Shown: positions 1 to 11,886 of the stretch, piece by piece | Numbering within the stretch: position 1 is the stretch's first letter | Layout of the letters: every line of letters begins with the position of its first letter | Origin: Branchiostoma floridae | Lineage: Eukaryota > Chordata > Leptocardii > Amphioxiformes > Branchiostomatidae | NCBI RefSeq assembly: GCF_000003815.2 | Contig: NC_049989.1 | Span: 6,317,647 to 6,381,646 of the forward strand | Direction: 5' to 3' | Length of the DNA: 64,000 nt | Position numbers and translations under genes: made by a program | The notes under the pieces: generated by a model | Told to the model about the DNA's origin: nothing | Databases searched by the model: none | What the model saw: only the letters and a program-made list of their open reading frames with translations

Positions 1-2315
1 CAGTGGGAATATGTCTAAACAACATGCGGGGAGTGGGCGGGATGATCACATTTCGCACCCGGGCTATCACCGCCCCCCTGTCTGGCCCGTGGCGCCAGCG
101 GTGACAGCGTTAACAAGCTAGTTTCCATGGTAATAGGGGCTCGACTAGAATCCAGGCCCACCATTGGTGTTGAAACATTCCACAACGGTTCCCCCGGCTT
201 ATGGCAAGCGGCGCACAAACTCCGCGGGGAGGAGTCTACAAGCTCCGGATAGCGGAGTTTGCGTTACACAGACTAAGGTACTACTAACGCTAGTTAACCT
301 TTATTCGTTCAGTTACCTTAATTCGTTTTTTCAAAAACAGGGAATCTACGGAGACACGGTAAATGCAACATCAGTAATAATCACAGGAATGCATAACCGA
401 GAGACTTAAGTGTTCAGAATATTCATGAAAAGGCTCCGATGACCACGCATTTGAAAACAGCGAGGTCAAAAACGTACCGTCCCTTATTGTAATAGCCTAC
501 CGCTCTATGGGAGGATTGCGTCACCGTGTTGTTCGCCGGAATGGCAGAGATCTATCACATTCGCTTCTAGTTCACAATTATCATGCACAAGACAACTCAA
601 TAAACTTTATGTTGCTAACCAGTAACTGGACTCAAAGTGTGATCAATTGTCGAAAACCGTCTCTTTGTTGCCACAACCTCCCGCACTTGTGGCGCACTCG
701 ATCGAACGTCGCCATGTTTTTCCCCAGAACCCTACGGTCGCAACCGCGGGAAAAAGATTGGATGACGACATTAAAAGGTATTTATTAAACTTACCTTTAA
801 TAACTCACTAACTCGCCTTTTTCTCTTAGATTATTAAGCAGCCATCTATTAAACAATTTATGCACCACCAAAAATGGAAATGATATGGAACATCGACAAA
901 TTAATTGATTTTACTCTGGTCCCCTTTTTTTAAAATGTGAAAGTCCCAAGCCAGATCATGTAAACTGTTGCAAATACGGCCGTGAAGACGATACCAACTG
1001 TCTCAGTACGGGTATGGTACACCGATAACAAGATTTCCACTGCATATTTGTCGACCACAAGTCTGACAGCAATGTTTTATATCATTTATTGTGGAATCTT
1101 TCGTTCTTTGATCCAGGGCATTGACAACAGCGGCATATCAGACTTCACACCCCTTCATCTTTAGTGTTGTTGGCCGCCGGAATAGACCTTTGACACAAAT
1201 ATATCGGATTACATTTTGCCGCGTGGAGGATGCAAAACACTGCAAAACACTGTACAGATGGTTGTACTGCAAACTGATGATTACCCGCTTGGAAATAGCC
1301 ACAGCACGCCGTTCAAGTTGCAACGAAAGGTGCATAAGTTTCATGGAACGGTATGGCGCCAGGATCGATTCTACGTCACGGTCTACTGACCCAACAACCT
1401 CATTTTTTTTACCAACGCGCTACTGCGTGCGATGTAAATACTCAGCGGTAGTTGTCGGGATTTTGTTGTTGCCTGAATAAGTTTGTAATCTACAGCACTC
1501 CATTCATGTCAAGACAGGAACAATAGCTTCAGCATAAAGTAATTAGCAGCGGACAAACATAACGAGTCTCGTCAGAACGAATAAAGGTCACGCCCTCCGG
1601 GAGCGCCGTCGTTCTCAACGCAACGCGACGGTGTTTTCAAATTGAGACATTTTCATATTAGCATGGTAGGAGAGAAAATATATCGTGGATGGGATGAATG
1701 ACAAAGGTAAACAACAATATCACCATGTTGAATACAGAAATTATGCTTTGTTCTTCTGCCAGATTGGAATAAGCTGGCTCTTGGTGAAAAACGCAACGAA
1801 TAAAGGTTAACTAGCGTTACCAATTTCAATTGGCTTTTTCAACTCAAGAATATCACATTTCGGAAAACAGAAGCTAATGTTGCAGTGACCTGTAGGACAC
1901 CATAGTGTAGACATGTTTCTAACAGGAAAGCAGACATAGACGGAGACATTTTCTGACATGTAGGTGAGTTTAATTGTCTGGTAACATTGTCTCTGTTGTA
2001 CAGTGCAAGTGATATTGGACCTGTGTGAATCAGTTTGCTTGCTCCCTTTGTATTTTCCCTACCCAGTGCGTTTGAAGGTTGTTAGAAAAGAATGCTATAC
2101 ATACTTTAGCTGAAAGAGCTGAGTCACAAAATGTTCATGTCACCTAATGTTATCGTAATTAGAGCTGTGTATCGGCTACAGATCTATGCTCTACCTCAAT
2201 TTGCACTGAATTTGGGGTAGGCTAATAAGGATAGGATTATTCTATTTTTCTTTTAAATCATGACAGTAAAGTAATCGTCACCCTTTTTGACATACAAGTA
2301 GGTCCACAATCAGAC
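1..2315. other. Upstream non-coding region
   Basis: No reading frame here looks coding; the longest (about 119 codons near 1121-1480) resembles no family I know and overlaps open frames on the other strand. A possible untranslated first exon of the downstream arrestin gene could end at the good donor GTGAGT at 1964, with a possible acceptor CAAG ending at 2299. That is speculative. There is a short direct repeat (TGCAAAACAC twice) near 1230-1250. I see no TATA box I would defend. Confidence 0.5.
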
Positions 2316-5300
2316 ATGGGGAAGTTAAAGTCGTTTGTGGTCAGTTTCGACAACAACAAGGACGTGTACCAGACTGGAGAGATCGTCAGTGGGAAGCTGA
2401 TTGCCGACGTTACGGAAGGAATAAAAGCCAGAGGTTCGTGTGCTGCCACGGTGCCTAGTTTTAAACAGGTGTACAGTTTATATGATCTTTAATAGGTGTC
2501 AAGCAGTGCCATATTTAAACCCTCGACATATTTTAGCAACATTTATACTGTTAACGTTGTAGCTGAACTTCATGGTTAGCATCATCATGCAACATTATCG
2601 TTAGCATCAATACATGTAACGTTAACCTTTTAGTTGCGTAAGGTTGTGTTTATGTCATGTCAACGGTTGAGCTAGGACTTGCTGGGTCTGTATTTAGGTC
2701 AATAATAGCATGTGTAACTCGAGTAGTTGTGGATGGATCTTTGTGACATTTGGTATGTGTGTAGCGGTCGTGGAAAGGCAGGTCAAGTTCGAAAATTGTT
2801 TACCTGGCGTTTTCCTAGGGTTCTACAGTGAGTATTTTATTTTTGTGTGTCTGTTTGTGGGCAATATGACTAGAGATGTTATGTCATGAACGCTGTATTG
2901 TCTCTTAGATTTTGCCCCCACCTCTTTACATAAGATATACATTATCCCAAGCAAGTAAAATACTGTTTTTGGCTTGTATGTTAGTGTGTGTTTCTGCAGT
3001 GTATTTTCTGTGTGTAACATTATGTCTATATGTATGTTAACTTATACCTGAGGGTGCTTACCCTTGAGGGGGTGAAGTCTGCGGTCTCTGCTGATTGCCT
3101 TGTTAATTTAATCTCCAGGTGTCCGCGTCAGGTTCCATGGTTTTGCTTACCTGCACTGGACCGAGTCCCATGGTTCAGGAGAACACCGAAGGACAGAACA
3201 CTACTCAGCTGAGGAAACATATTTCAATCAAACTGTCACTGTCTGGGGAAAAGGTTAGCAAATCAAGGATCAAAATTTTGGCATACTTAAAACCAAGTCT
3301 TTCATCAAACTTATTAGTTTATTAGATAATCATTGTAGAAAGCAGCTATTGTGTCAACAAAAGAACGCACATACATGTAAACGCACACACACACTAACAC
3401 ACAATTTATGAAAAAAAAAACCACCTAATGAATACTGTATTTCAATGTAATGTACACATGACGAATTACTATACCATGCGTTAATAAAATTTGTAAATTG
3501 TTATGTAGTATGGATTTATTATTTATTGCTTTTGAATTCCCATTCTACAGAGTCGGGAGACAAGACTGGAGAAAACCCAATCCTTCCCGCGGGATACCAC
3601 GAGTTCCCATTCCGGTACCAGTTAGGCACGGCGTTGCCCTCGTCGTTTGAGGGTGGCATCGGCTACGTACGCTACTCCATCAAGGGCATCGTCGACAGAC
3701 CATGGCGTTTCGACCACACCACCAAATGTGCCTTCACAATTTTGGACATGTACGATCTCAATCAAGAGCAAAGTGCCATGGTAAGTTGGCTTGCAAACAC
3801 GTGATGTCATCGTGAAAATAAAACCAACGTGAACATTTAGAGATTAACGTTATTTCCTTCATTGCCTAACAGATGCCATCAACAAATCAGAACTCCAAGA
3901 CTCTGTGCTGCCTGTGCTGCACATCAGGACCGATAGAACTCCAGGCACAGACAGACAGAGGTGGGTACTGTCCTGGTGAGAGGGTCCTTGTGCGGGGGTC
4001 GCTGGAAAACAACAGCAACACAAGGATCACCAAGACTACAGCTAAGATTTTACAGGTACGCTGGCATGTTCTGTAGTGTGAAAATTTCATGATTCACCAT
4101 ATCAAGGAGCTTATCGATGTCCAAGCCAAGCCTTAATTTGTAATGGCGCTATGTGAATGTACCGTTAATTGTGAGCAAACAATCGTGATGTTCCTAACTT
4201 CGGGAGAAGAAATGCTGTGTCATTCTTTATATAACAGTGACATGGTAGCATAATAATAAAAGATTAAAAAAACATGGGAATGTCACTTTTTGTCCGGACT
4301 ATTGGTTCAACAAAACCTGTGATTTCTTCCCCACAAGACTGTGACATTCCATGCCACCAGGAAGTCCAGATCCTCCCACCAGACTCTGAGTTCCGCTGAA
4401 GGGTTGGGCTGTAGAAGTCGTCTGTCAGAGAACATCGGAGATCTGATTCTTCCAGTCCCTGCCGCTCCCCCCTCTGGACTGAGATATTGCTCCATCATTG
4501 ACATCACCTATGTGGCACAGGTAATGTAATGATATGATGCTAGTATGCGCTCTTTAAAGAATTTCGAAGAAAAACACATTACAACAAATTCAGCACTTGT
4601 TCTGGCACAAGTTCTTCTTCATGGACTATAGAGGAACAAATTTCATGTAAGGCTTGTCACTACTTTAATGTCGTGATTTTTAATTCTATGATTATGTCTT
4701 ATCCCAGTGTGTATATACACACATTTTTGTTTCACTCCACCATAACGTTAGGTAGGTATGGTATGGACTGAAATATTCTTTTCATAATGTTTTTGCTTCG
4801 TCTTCTTTCTTCCCCTGTCGCGATCTAGTTGAGTTGATAGTGGTTTACATTTCCCAGTAACGGTTTGGTAACGAATTTCTCTTTTGAATTTAGTTAATTT
4901 CTTCCAACAATTGTATAGAATCTAAAGAACAAGCTCTTTCATGGCCATGGTCTGTAGCATTTAGGCAGATGTTAAGAAAGTACGGAACAACTTACAATGC
5001 ATGATCTAATTGATACGAGTAACTGACATTTGTAAAAAATATTCCATAGGTTAAAGCACACATTGATGGACCACACGTGAACCTTAAAGTTGAACTGCCC
5101 ATTATAATCGGCTCTGTTCCGCTGACGACACTCTATGGTGGCTCCCAGTCAGGGTATGGCCCAACAATACCAGGTGTGCCAGCATTACCAGGTGTGTCAG
5201 CATTACCAGGTGCGCCAGACTATTCAGGAGCAACGGCACCGCCTCTACGTAAGTAAAAATAATAGTCTTCTCCCACAGGGCATCATCAACAAATCTTTTT

Positions 5301-5758
5301 CTGTATGAAAACAAGCGGTAATGCAATAACGGAGTGACATTTTAGTTTACTAAATCTAGCAATGTTGACAATGTATATCCCAATGTATAGGGTATATAGT
5401 ACAGCCAGTAGGTACCTTTATACGAGTAATAAGGCTGTTGTAATGTGCTCGGGGTACCTCCTCGAACACGGGAACCCCGAGTTTCTACCTCTTCCGAAAG
5501 ATGAATCCAATCAGGAAGTCCTTTGCCGGATTTGAACCAGGGGAACCAGGAGCTCAATGACATGTGTGAAGCTGATACCAACAGGTACAGGGAAATTCAC
5601 CGTTGTTTCTATTCACAGCTCCTCCACCCACCTATGCAGAGGTGACAGGGGGTGGTGCCAACATACGGGACAGCAGTGACACTGACTACACCATGGGACA
5701 ACTCACCTTCGCTCCAAAGTACATGTACTACGACTGGAGCCAACACCCTCAGCCCTAA
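2316..5758 (+). CDS. Arrestin domain-containing protein (alpha-arrestin, ARRDC/TXNIP-like), complete
   Basis: Seven coding exons: 2316-2433, 3119-3253, 3551-3780, 3873-4055, 4338-4520, 5050-5248 and 5619-5758. They join in frame (118+135+230+183+183+199+140 = 1188 nt) to 395 residues. Every intron is GT-AG and every phase agrees. The protein begins MGKLKSFVVSFDNNKDVYQT, typical of the arrestin N domain (about residues 1-155, exons 1-3, with VRVRFHGFAYLHWTES). Exon 4 opens the C domain with the KTLCCLCCTSGPIEL cysteine cluster (C173, C174, C176, C177), and exon 5 carries TVTFHATRKSRSS. The tail has PPTY at 352-355, a ligand for WW domains of NEDD4-family ubiquitin ligases. The second PPxY common in relatives is APKY here (381-384). 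Family role: cytosolic adaptor that directs ubiquitination and endocytosis of membrane proteins. Which paralogue this is (ARRDC1-4 or TXNIP) cannot be fixed by eye, so no symbol is given. The start is the first ATG in frame and gives the conserved N-terminus. Confidence 0.93.
5166..5219 (+). repeat. In-frame 18-bp minisatellite, 3 units, in arrestin exon 6
   Basis: Three tandem 18-bp units (5166-5183, 5184-5201, 5202-5219), each close to ATTACCAGGTGTGCCAGC, encode the hexapeptide repeat LPGVPA with small changes. They lie in the proline-rich tail between the arrestin C domain and the PPTY motif. The unit length is a multiple of three, so copy number can change without a frameshift. Confidence 0.9.
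5390..5590 (-). repeat. Probable tRNA-derived SINE in arrestin intron 6
   Basis: On the minus strand, 5538-5528 reads GGTTCAAATCC, an exact match to the RNA polymerase III B-box consensus. Downstream on that strand is a GC-rich inverted repeat, CTCGGGGT (5448-5455) and ACCCCGAG (5474-5481). A clean A box was not found, so this could be a SINE or simply a tRNA-like motif. The outer limits are approximate. Confidence 0.4.
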
Positions 5759-5960
5759 TACAATGATCCCATACGGCCATAGCCATGCTACCTCCTAAAC
5801 TCGGAAATTGGACTGACCTATAGGGCATTTTCACTCATATCCTGAAGCGAACCAGGGGCTGACCACCCTGTTGAATCTTCACAACTCTTTGTCATGAAAA
5901 CAGATGCAACATATTAAATCTATAAATAAATGGGTTTTATTTAAAGAAAAAAGAACAATT
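5759..5960 (+). other. 3' UTR and polyadenylation signal of the arrestin gene
   Basis: AATAAA at 5925-5930 lies 167 bases after the TAA stop and is the first canonical signal. Cleavage is expected some 10-30 bases later. Confidence 0.75.
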
Positions 5961-8844
5961 AAGCTTAGTGTACTAGTGGTCTCATCTCCTTTGGAGTGGT
6001 TTGTTTTTAAGTTCTTAGAGCATTTTCAAACTTGCCGTATAAAAACCCAATTAAGATTGAGATCACTGCTGTAGTTCAGTCCCCTGCAACTTAGAATCAG
6101 GTAAGTCGCATACGACCGATACTTCTCATCATGATGCGATCGCGCGCGAGTAGCCAAAAAAGCGTCCAACAGCAAACTGGTTCGAGCTACATTCAGCACC
6201 CCCCTCCCAAGCGTAGGCAAATCGCCAGACCCGGTGGAGCTCGTCGTGGAATGGACGCGTTATTCTGTAATTACCACTCTTAGAGTTGTGGTCGAGTACC
6301 TTTGTATATCTTTTCTTGAAGAGTTTTATCTGTGTACGGAATGGGTTCCACGTATCACATGCCATGAACGGCTTCATTTCTGATGTACAGAATACGTTTC
6401 AGCACCAAGGACGGGTACTACGACGTTTACCTGTGCTTCAGTTAGAAGCCGTTAGAGGGCGTGCGTGCAACACGACTAGAGATAGGGAGCTATCAAAACA
6501 ATCAACAAGGTTGGCTTGAATGTGGCGGCAAAGATTTCGAGTTGGAAGGATTTGTTTCCATTTTTGTGACCATCTTACAGTTTATGCGAGATATTCTTGC
6601 ACTCAATTACAGTGCACACAGTAGTTTCCATATGTGGGTACCTGTAATATTGTATACCTACTTTGATGATACATGAAAGAAAAATCGAATCAAATTTTAA
6701 GCAATTACAGCTTTTGCAAGCTGACTTTTGTTTCGCTACTAGTTAAATTTGTACTGACAAGAAAATAACAAGCGGAAAAACGCCATCAATTTCCAATATC
6801 TAACCAGCTATTTCAGTTCCCTTCACCTTTGCCTGGCCGCCGAAGTGAAAACCACGAGTTATTCATTTTCTGTCTTCTTATCTTTTTCCTCCAGACGTGA
6901 CATTTGGTGTGACGGGACATACGTATTACATGACTGAGCACATTGTCTTACCGTATCAGATAGAACGTGGAACTAATATAGCGTTCTGCAATTGCAAATT
7001 CAATATCAACAACACAAATGCTGGGCAAACATTTTTCATTCCAAATGCTATAACTGTTTAAGACCAAAATGGACTTACGAACTATTTTTCACAAACGTCA
7101 GTTGTGAAGTAGTAATTATTTCGGAGGTTCTTTTTAACGTTATGTAACGTTACATGGCCGGGTGGTCTGCTCTACCACCCCCGCCCAGACCCCCAACCCC
7201 TTCACCCTTCCCCCCTCGATCCGGGGGTTTCATCCCCTGATTATGGCAAATGTCATCGCCGGATTATTTTGCGGGGAAACGCCATAAATATTTTAGAAAG
7301 AGAGGGAAGCAGCAATTATTATTTCATGGCTACAAATGTCACGTTCAGCTGGGAAAGGTGGAATTTACGTGCCGAATATCCCCAGTGATTTGTAGAAGCA
7401 TTCAGGAATCAGAGAGCACAAAGTACCCACCTGACTGTGATCAATTAGCGGTTTGTAAGAACTCAAATAATGACGAAGGGAAAGAGTCCTCTGGGTTTGA
7501 GTGATTTATGGTATAAAAATAAAAATGAAAAGACAACTCTATACAATTTCTCTATACGTTACATTTACTTTTTACGTGACGCCGTAATTACATTGTATGG
7601 GGTCGTATATCTTTTTTTTAATGACAATATAGATATAAAAATGAAAAGATATATGACTCCATACAAGTGTTGTTCCCCTAAAGTTACATTTACTTTTCAC
7701 ATGACGCCGTAATTACATTGCACATGTACCATAATGTGTACTTTGTGCCGTATTGTCGTAACCATATCCGTACTCAATCATCCAAGGCGTCTTGCCGTGC
7801 ACGTTACATTAATGCTGAAAAATATACGTACCCACGACCAAGCAACGAACTAAGAAAATGTGCTAAAATGAAATAGTCAACTTTTTTTGGCGCCACGAAA
7901 TCCAAAACAAAGCGTTATGTCTCTTTAAATATGACAATTTATATTGACATTTACCCTCAATCACGATGTTTTCAACATCTACCAGTGGTAGTGCCTAGCC
8001 CGCTTCTAATGGCAAACTACATGCTTCTTTCAACATACAGAATCGTAAGTCTATGCACACACTCTGCACACACTTTAGTTTTCTGAATGGCCTTCCAGAG
8101 AAACATACATCTTGTTCAATCATACTGAAAACAGCTGATGAATTTCCCAAGTTTAAATAAAAAAGGAACACACTCATCAGTTTGAACTCATTAGCCCCAG
8201 AAGGGAGACCACTGTATTCCGAAGGAGCTTCTGTTTGCAAGTATCACTCAAATTCCTTTTGATGTATTTGCTTTAATTTGGGCATGTTAGTTGTTAGTGA
8301 GGTCCAGATGAAGCAGCGTGATTTTGAGCACCAAACCAGTTTTGTTGGGTAATGAAGAATTACTGAAATGTACCCCATGAAAAAACTCCCTCTGCCTGGA
8401 GCAAACACTTAAATTACTTCACGGAGGTTTGTGTCCTTCGGACTTGTTTGACACTGCCTGCGCAGAGGATGCTGAATCAATGAATGTTACGGTTATGCTG
8501 ATTGGTTGGGTGGTGTGTTTATGAATTATGCATGTAGACATGAAGGATTTATCGTTGACTGAGATACGATTATGGTCTGAAATGCCAAATCTAAGCCTAG
8601 TGAATATTCTCTCTATGGGAATAAAGACAGACTGACGTTCAGTAGTGAAGATAGATGCCTTGTTAGTACACGCAGAACAAGACTGACCTGTTCTTTGTTC
8701 TATTACTTTTAACCCTCATAATAAATCACTTATTTTACTTCATCTACCCGTGTCGAATCTACCCTACTTCATGTGTAAAAATGTAGAGAGGGAGGGGGTT
8801 TGGACCTGGGTTTTTGCTTGTCTAGACTCTCGTCTTTTTCTGTA
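5961..8844. other. Intergenic region without a recognisable gene
   Basis: Open frames here are short and unrecognised. The stretch holds a C-rich run at about 7165-7225, preceded by the palindromic GTAACGTTAC at 7144-7153, and an imperfect tandem duplication listed separately. The rest is unique-looking AT-rich DNA. Confidence 0.5.
7511..7720. repeat. Imperfect ~120-bp tandem duplication
   Basis: The block beginning AAAAATGAAAAGA (7521) and ending with TGACGCCGTAATTACATTG recurs. The 38-base end block lies at 7558-7595 and again at 7683-7720 with only a few substitutions (offset 125). The upstream block recurs at 7637 (offset 116). The spacing difference shows later indels. Confidence 0.8.
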
Positions 8845-10161
8845 ATTACCTTTGCCAGAATGGCTAAGGTTATGTTTTGGGCTTGTGAGTCTGTGTGTGT
8901 GTCTGTGTGTCTGTCTGTCTGTTAACAGCATAACTCAAGAAGTCTTGGATGGATCCCGATAATATTTGGTAGGTGGGTAGGGGTCGGGAAAGTTCGATAA
9001 TGGGCCCCCTAGCGGCTTGCTAAGGTACTGCAGCAGAACCTCAAATTTTGATATCTCTGCTGTGATCATGATTTTTGAGTGGTAGATAGCCCTTGAGGCA
9101 GAGAGTAAGTGCTGTGAGTTTGGGCCCCCTAGCGGCTTTTTTGGAACTGCAGGCGCCGGTTTCCTTTCAAACTTTGGATGAGAATAACTCTACAACGTGT
9201 TGACGGATCGTCATGATTTTTGGTATGTAGATAGAATGAGTGATGACTTACATAATGGTATACTAATTATGCAAATCAGCAGCTAGTTTGCATAATTAAT
9301 GAGGAAAAATTATAAATCCACTACATTCCATGATAGGACTTTCAAACTTGTCACATATGTAGCTGGGAAGGAGAGAAATGTCGACAGATATCAATTATGC
9401 AAATGATGACCTCATTTGCATAATTAATGAGAAAATATGAACATGTTGACGGATCATCATGTTTTTTGTATGTAGGTAGCGTAAGTGAAGACCTACATAA
9501 TGAGATAACAATTATGCAAATCAACAGCTAATTTGCATAATTAATGAGGATATTTTATAGATTCACTACATTCCATGATAGGGCTTTAAAACTTGTCACA
9601 TATGTAGCTGAGAAAGAGAGAAATGTCAATACATATTTATCATGCAAATGATGATCTCATTTGCATAATTAATGAGAAAATATTAATGTGTTGACGGATC
9701 GTCATGATTTTCGGCATGTAGATAGCCTAAATGAAGACTTATATAATGTGATACTTATTATGCAAGTTAACAGCTAATTTGCATAATTGATTAGGACAAG
9801 TTAATAAATCCACTGCATTCCATTATAGTACTTTCATCAAAGTTGTCACATATGTAACTGAGAAAGAGGGAAGAGAGTAAGAGGTGTATTTAAAGACTTT
9901 GAAAGAGAATAAGTCAAGAATGGATCAAAGGATCATCATGATTTTTGGTATGCTGATAGCTTAAGTAATGCTTGATACAATTTGATATCAATTAATTGTA
10001 AATTGGGATCTAATTTGCATAATAAATGCCGAAATTTTATAAACCAACTCCAAGCATTTAATTAGAAAGAAAATGAAATGAGTAACGCATTTGTCTACAG
10101 ACATCATTCTACATAACAAACCTGGTTTATTTGGCAAAGGTATGTGTTCGTGGAACTCTAG
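8845..10161 (-). mobile_element. Helentron-like (HINE-type) non-autonomous element, copy A
   Basis: The left boundary has a hairpin, ACCTTTGCCA (8848-8857) and TGGCTAAGGT (8861-8870). A GTCTGTGTG-type microsatellite follows, then a satellite core. The right boundary has TGGCAAAGGT (10132-10141), the exact complement of the left arm, and ends GAACTCTAG at 10161. A second copy at 29.7-30.5 kb shares this architecture and the phrases GGGCCCCCTAGCGGCTTG and ACTGCAGCAGAAC in the body. A terminal hairpin, subterminal inverted repeat, adjoining microsatellite and tandem core are the described hallmarks of Helentron-associated elements; the orientation is inferred from the hairpin end. No transposase or Rep/helicase coding is present. 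An unclassified repeat family is the alternative. Confidence 0.6.
9199..10030. repeat. ~245-bp satellite core of copy A, about 3.4 units
   Basis: Units begin GTTGACGGATC at 9199, 9445 and 9690 (spacing 246 and 245); a degenerate fourth begins near 9925. Each unit contains ATGCAAAT octamers and the motif TGCATAATTAATGAG, exact at 9289, 9417, 9534 and 9662. Confidence 0.85.
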
Positions 10162-10427
10162 TTATTTATATACCTACGATTCTTAGTGCACCTATTCTTT
10201 GTTGTTTAGTGGCGGCGCTTGTACATTAACCACGTTTTCCTTTTGTTCCTATCTGTTTCAATTGACCTCTGAATAAAAAGATTTTAAAAAACGACCACAG
10301 AAAAGTCATAATAGGATACAAAATATTTATCATTCACGATAACAGACATACAAAATGAATCTTAATATGTACAATTCAATGTATATGTAGCCAAAAATCA
10401 TTCTTAGTAGCCTGTATATTAATAAAG
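10162..10427. other. Unannotated spacer
   Basis: AT-rich, without a credible coding frame or repeat. Confidence 0.5.
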
Positions 10428-10476
10428 ATAACTTTATTGCACAACAATTGTACGAGGTACAAAGTATGGCATCTAC
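10428..10476 (-). mobile_element. 3' tail of a truncated LINE-like retroelement
   Basis: Plus-strand ATAACTTTATTG, then ACAACAATTG, then AGGTACAAAG, then ATGGC also occurs at 13490-13540 with few differences. Read on the minus strand it ends in GCAATAAAGTTAT, a form typical of non-LTR retrotransposon 3' ends. The body of the element, if any, would lie at higher coordinates and is not recognisable. Confidence 0.5.
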
Positions 10477-10696
10477 ATAACTACAGTTCTATAGCTTTGT
10501 ATATCTGACAAATATCAGCAGTTTATTGTCTATTCCCCTCGTGAATATCTCAATCAGACGGTTTGAACAGATTTATTTGCACAATTTTCACGGCCCAGAT
10601 GTGACATTTCACAAATGCTGGCAGGTATTGGAACCATTTACATGGTGTATCTTGTTAATTCCGCCTTTGATGACAAATGCTCGTTTTGTGTCATGC

Positions 10697-10882
10697 ACTA
10701 GTCTCTACCAGACTCCGGATCGCTGGAAAAATCGTAGAAATGGAACATATCAGAGGAGTAAGCCGGCCAGAGGAATATAACCGGCCAGGGAACAGCACGC
10801 GATCGCGAGCTGTTCCGTGGCCGGTTATGTTCCTCTCTATTCGTTCCATTTTCCAGCGATCCGGAGTCTGGTAGAGACTAGT
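10697..10882. mobile_element. 186-bp near-complete palindrome (foldback element/MITE)
   Basis: The 34-base arm 10697-10730, starting ACTAGTCTCTACCAGACTCC, is perfectly complementary to 10849-10882. An inner arm, 10781-10801, pairs with 10804-10824 at 19 of 21 positions, leaving almost no central spacer. Related termini are found at 24696-24895, so this is a dispersed family and not a chance hairpin. Confidence 0.85.
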
Positions 10883-11886
10883 CATGCACCCCTAGGGAGT
10901 CATAAGAAAGAAAAACACCGAGCTTTCCTAAAGATCATCTTATTTCAATCAGATTTTGTGGAATATCGTATTGCACGGACTCAGCCTTCATTATGGCCGC
11001 TCAGGGATACCGTAATGTAAGACGATGTTTCATTCCCTTCTCCCGCGAGGCTCAGTTATGAAAGGGAACAGAGAGCACGGGAGAATCTATTGGGTACTGG
11101 ACCAGAGAGAGTGGTAAAGGTTTTCACTGTGGTAAATCCCCACTTCTACGCGACAATGCCAATCTTGTGGAGCAAACGTAATGAGTATCTGAGGGAAAAT
11201 ATCTTTTGTGTTACGCTTAGAAAAAAAATCAATACAAAGACAGAATGTTACTATCTCTAAATATTAAAATCCCTCATACTTTAGGTTTACGTCATTTGTT
11301 GATTTTAGTGTAAGAGTAGCAGTTGAGGTTGAACTGTACCGCAACTGGTTATGTCACTGAATTTTTATGTGTAACATTTGTACGATACACGAATATCAAA
11401 TTGCTTGTAATTTCACCGTAATTCATTCCATTGGCTACCTGGCTACCCTCTGAAAATTGAGATAACCATTCAAGTACATGCCACCATCTACACGATCTTG
11501 CAAATCAGTACTTTTTGATGGTCCCAGCTGCAGTGTTGCCATAAAAGGCTTTCAAATCCCACTCAATTTGTGACGACCTCAAACCTGCAAAGTGTATCCC
11601 TCTTAGTCTACACAACTGCAAGGGCTCCTTTCTACCGACTCTAGAGGCATTCGAGGGGTTGTAGCAAAGGATGTTATATAACGTGCTTGATTGTAGCAAG
11701 TTCATTGATAGCTGAATAGGCAAGTTTTCAGCAATGCAGCTATATAAGTGTACACTTGTAGGACTTCAAACAACTTCACCATGTCATAAATGCGTACGCC
11801 AGCACTCTATGCCTATCTTAGAAGCCCAGTCCATTAGCAGCCCTCTTCTAGAATTACTCCAAATCCAATGGGTGTGAACAGAACTA
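10883..11886. other. Unannotated intergenic stretch
   Basis: Nothing recognisable; only short unrelated open frames. Confidence 0.5.

Noticed and set aside
8880-10060. The regularly repeated ATTTGCATAATTAATGAG blocks as a CRISPR-like array
   Set aside because: The spacing is about 120 bp and 245 bp, the intervening DNA is itself repeated, and the genome is eukaryotic.
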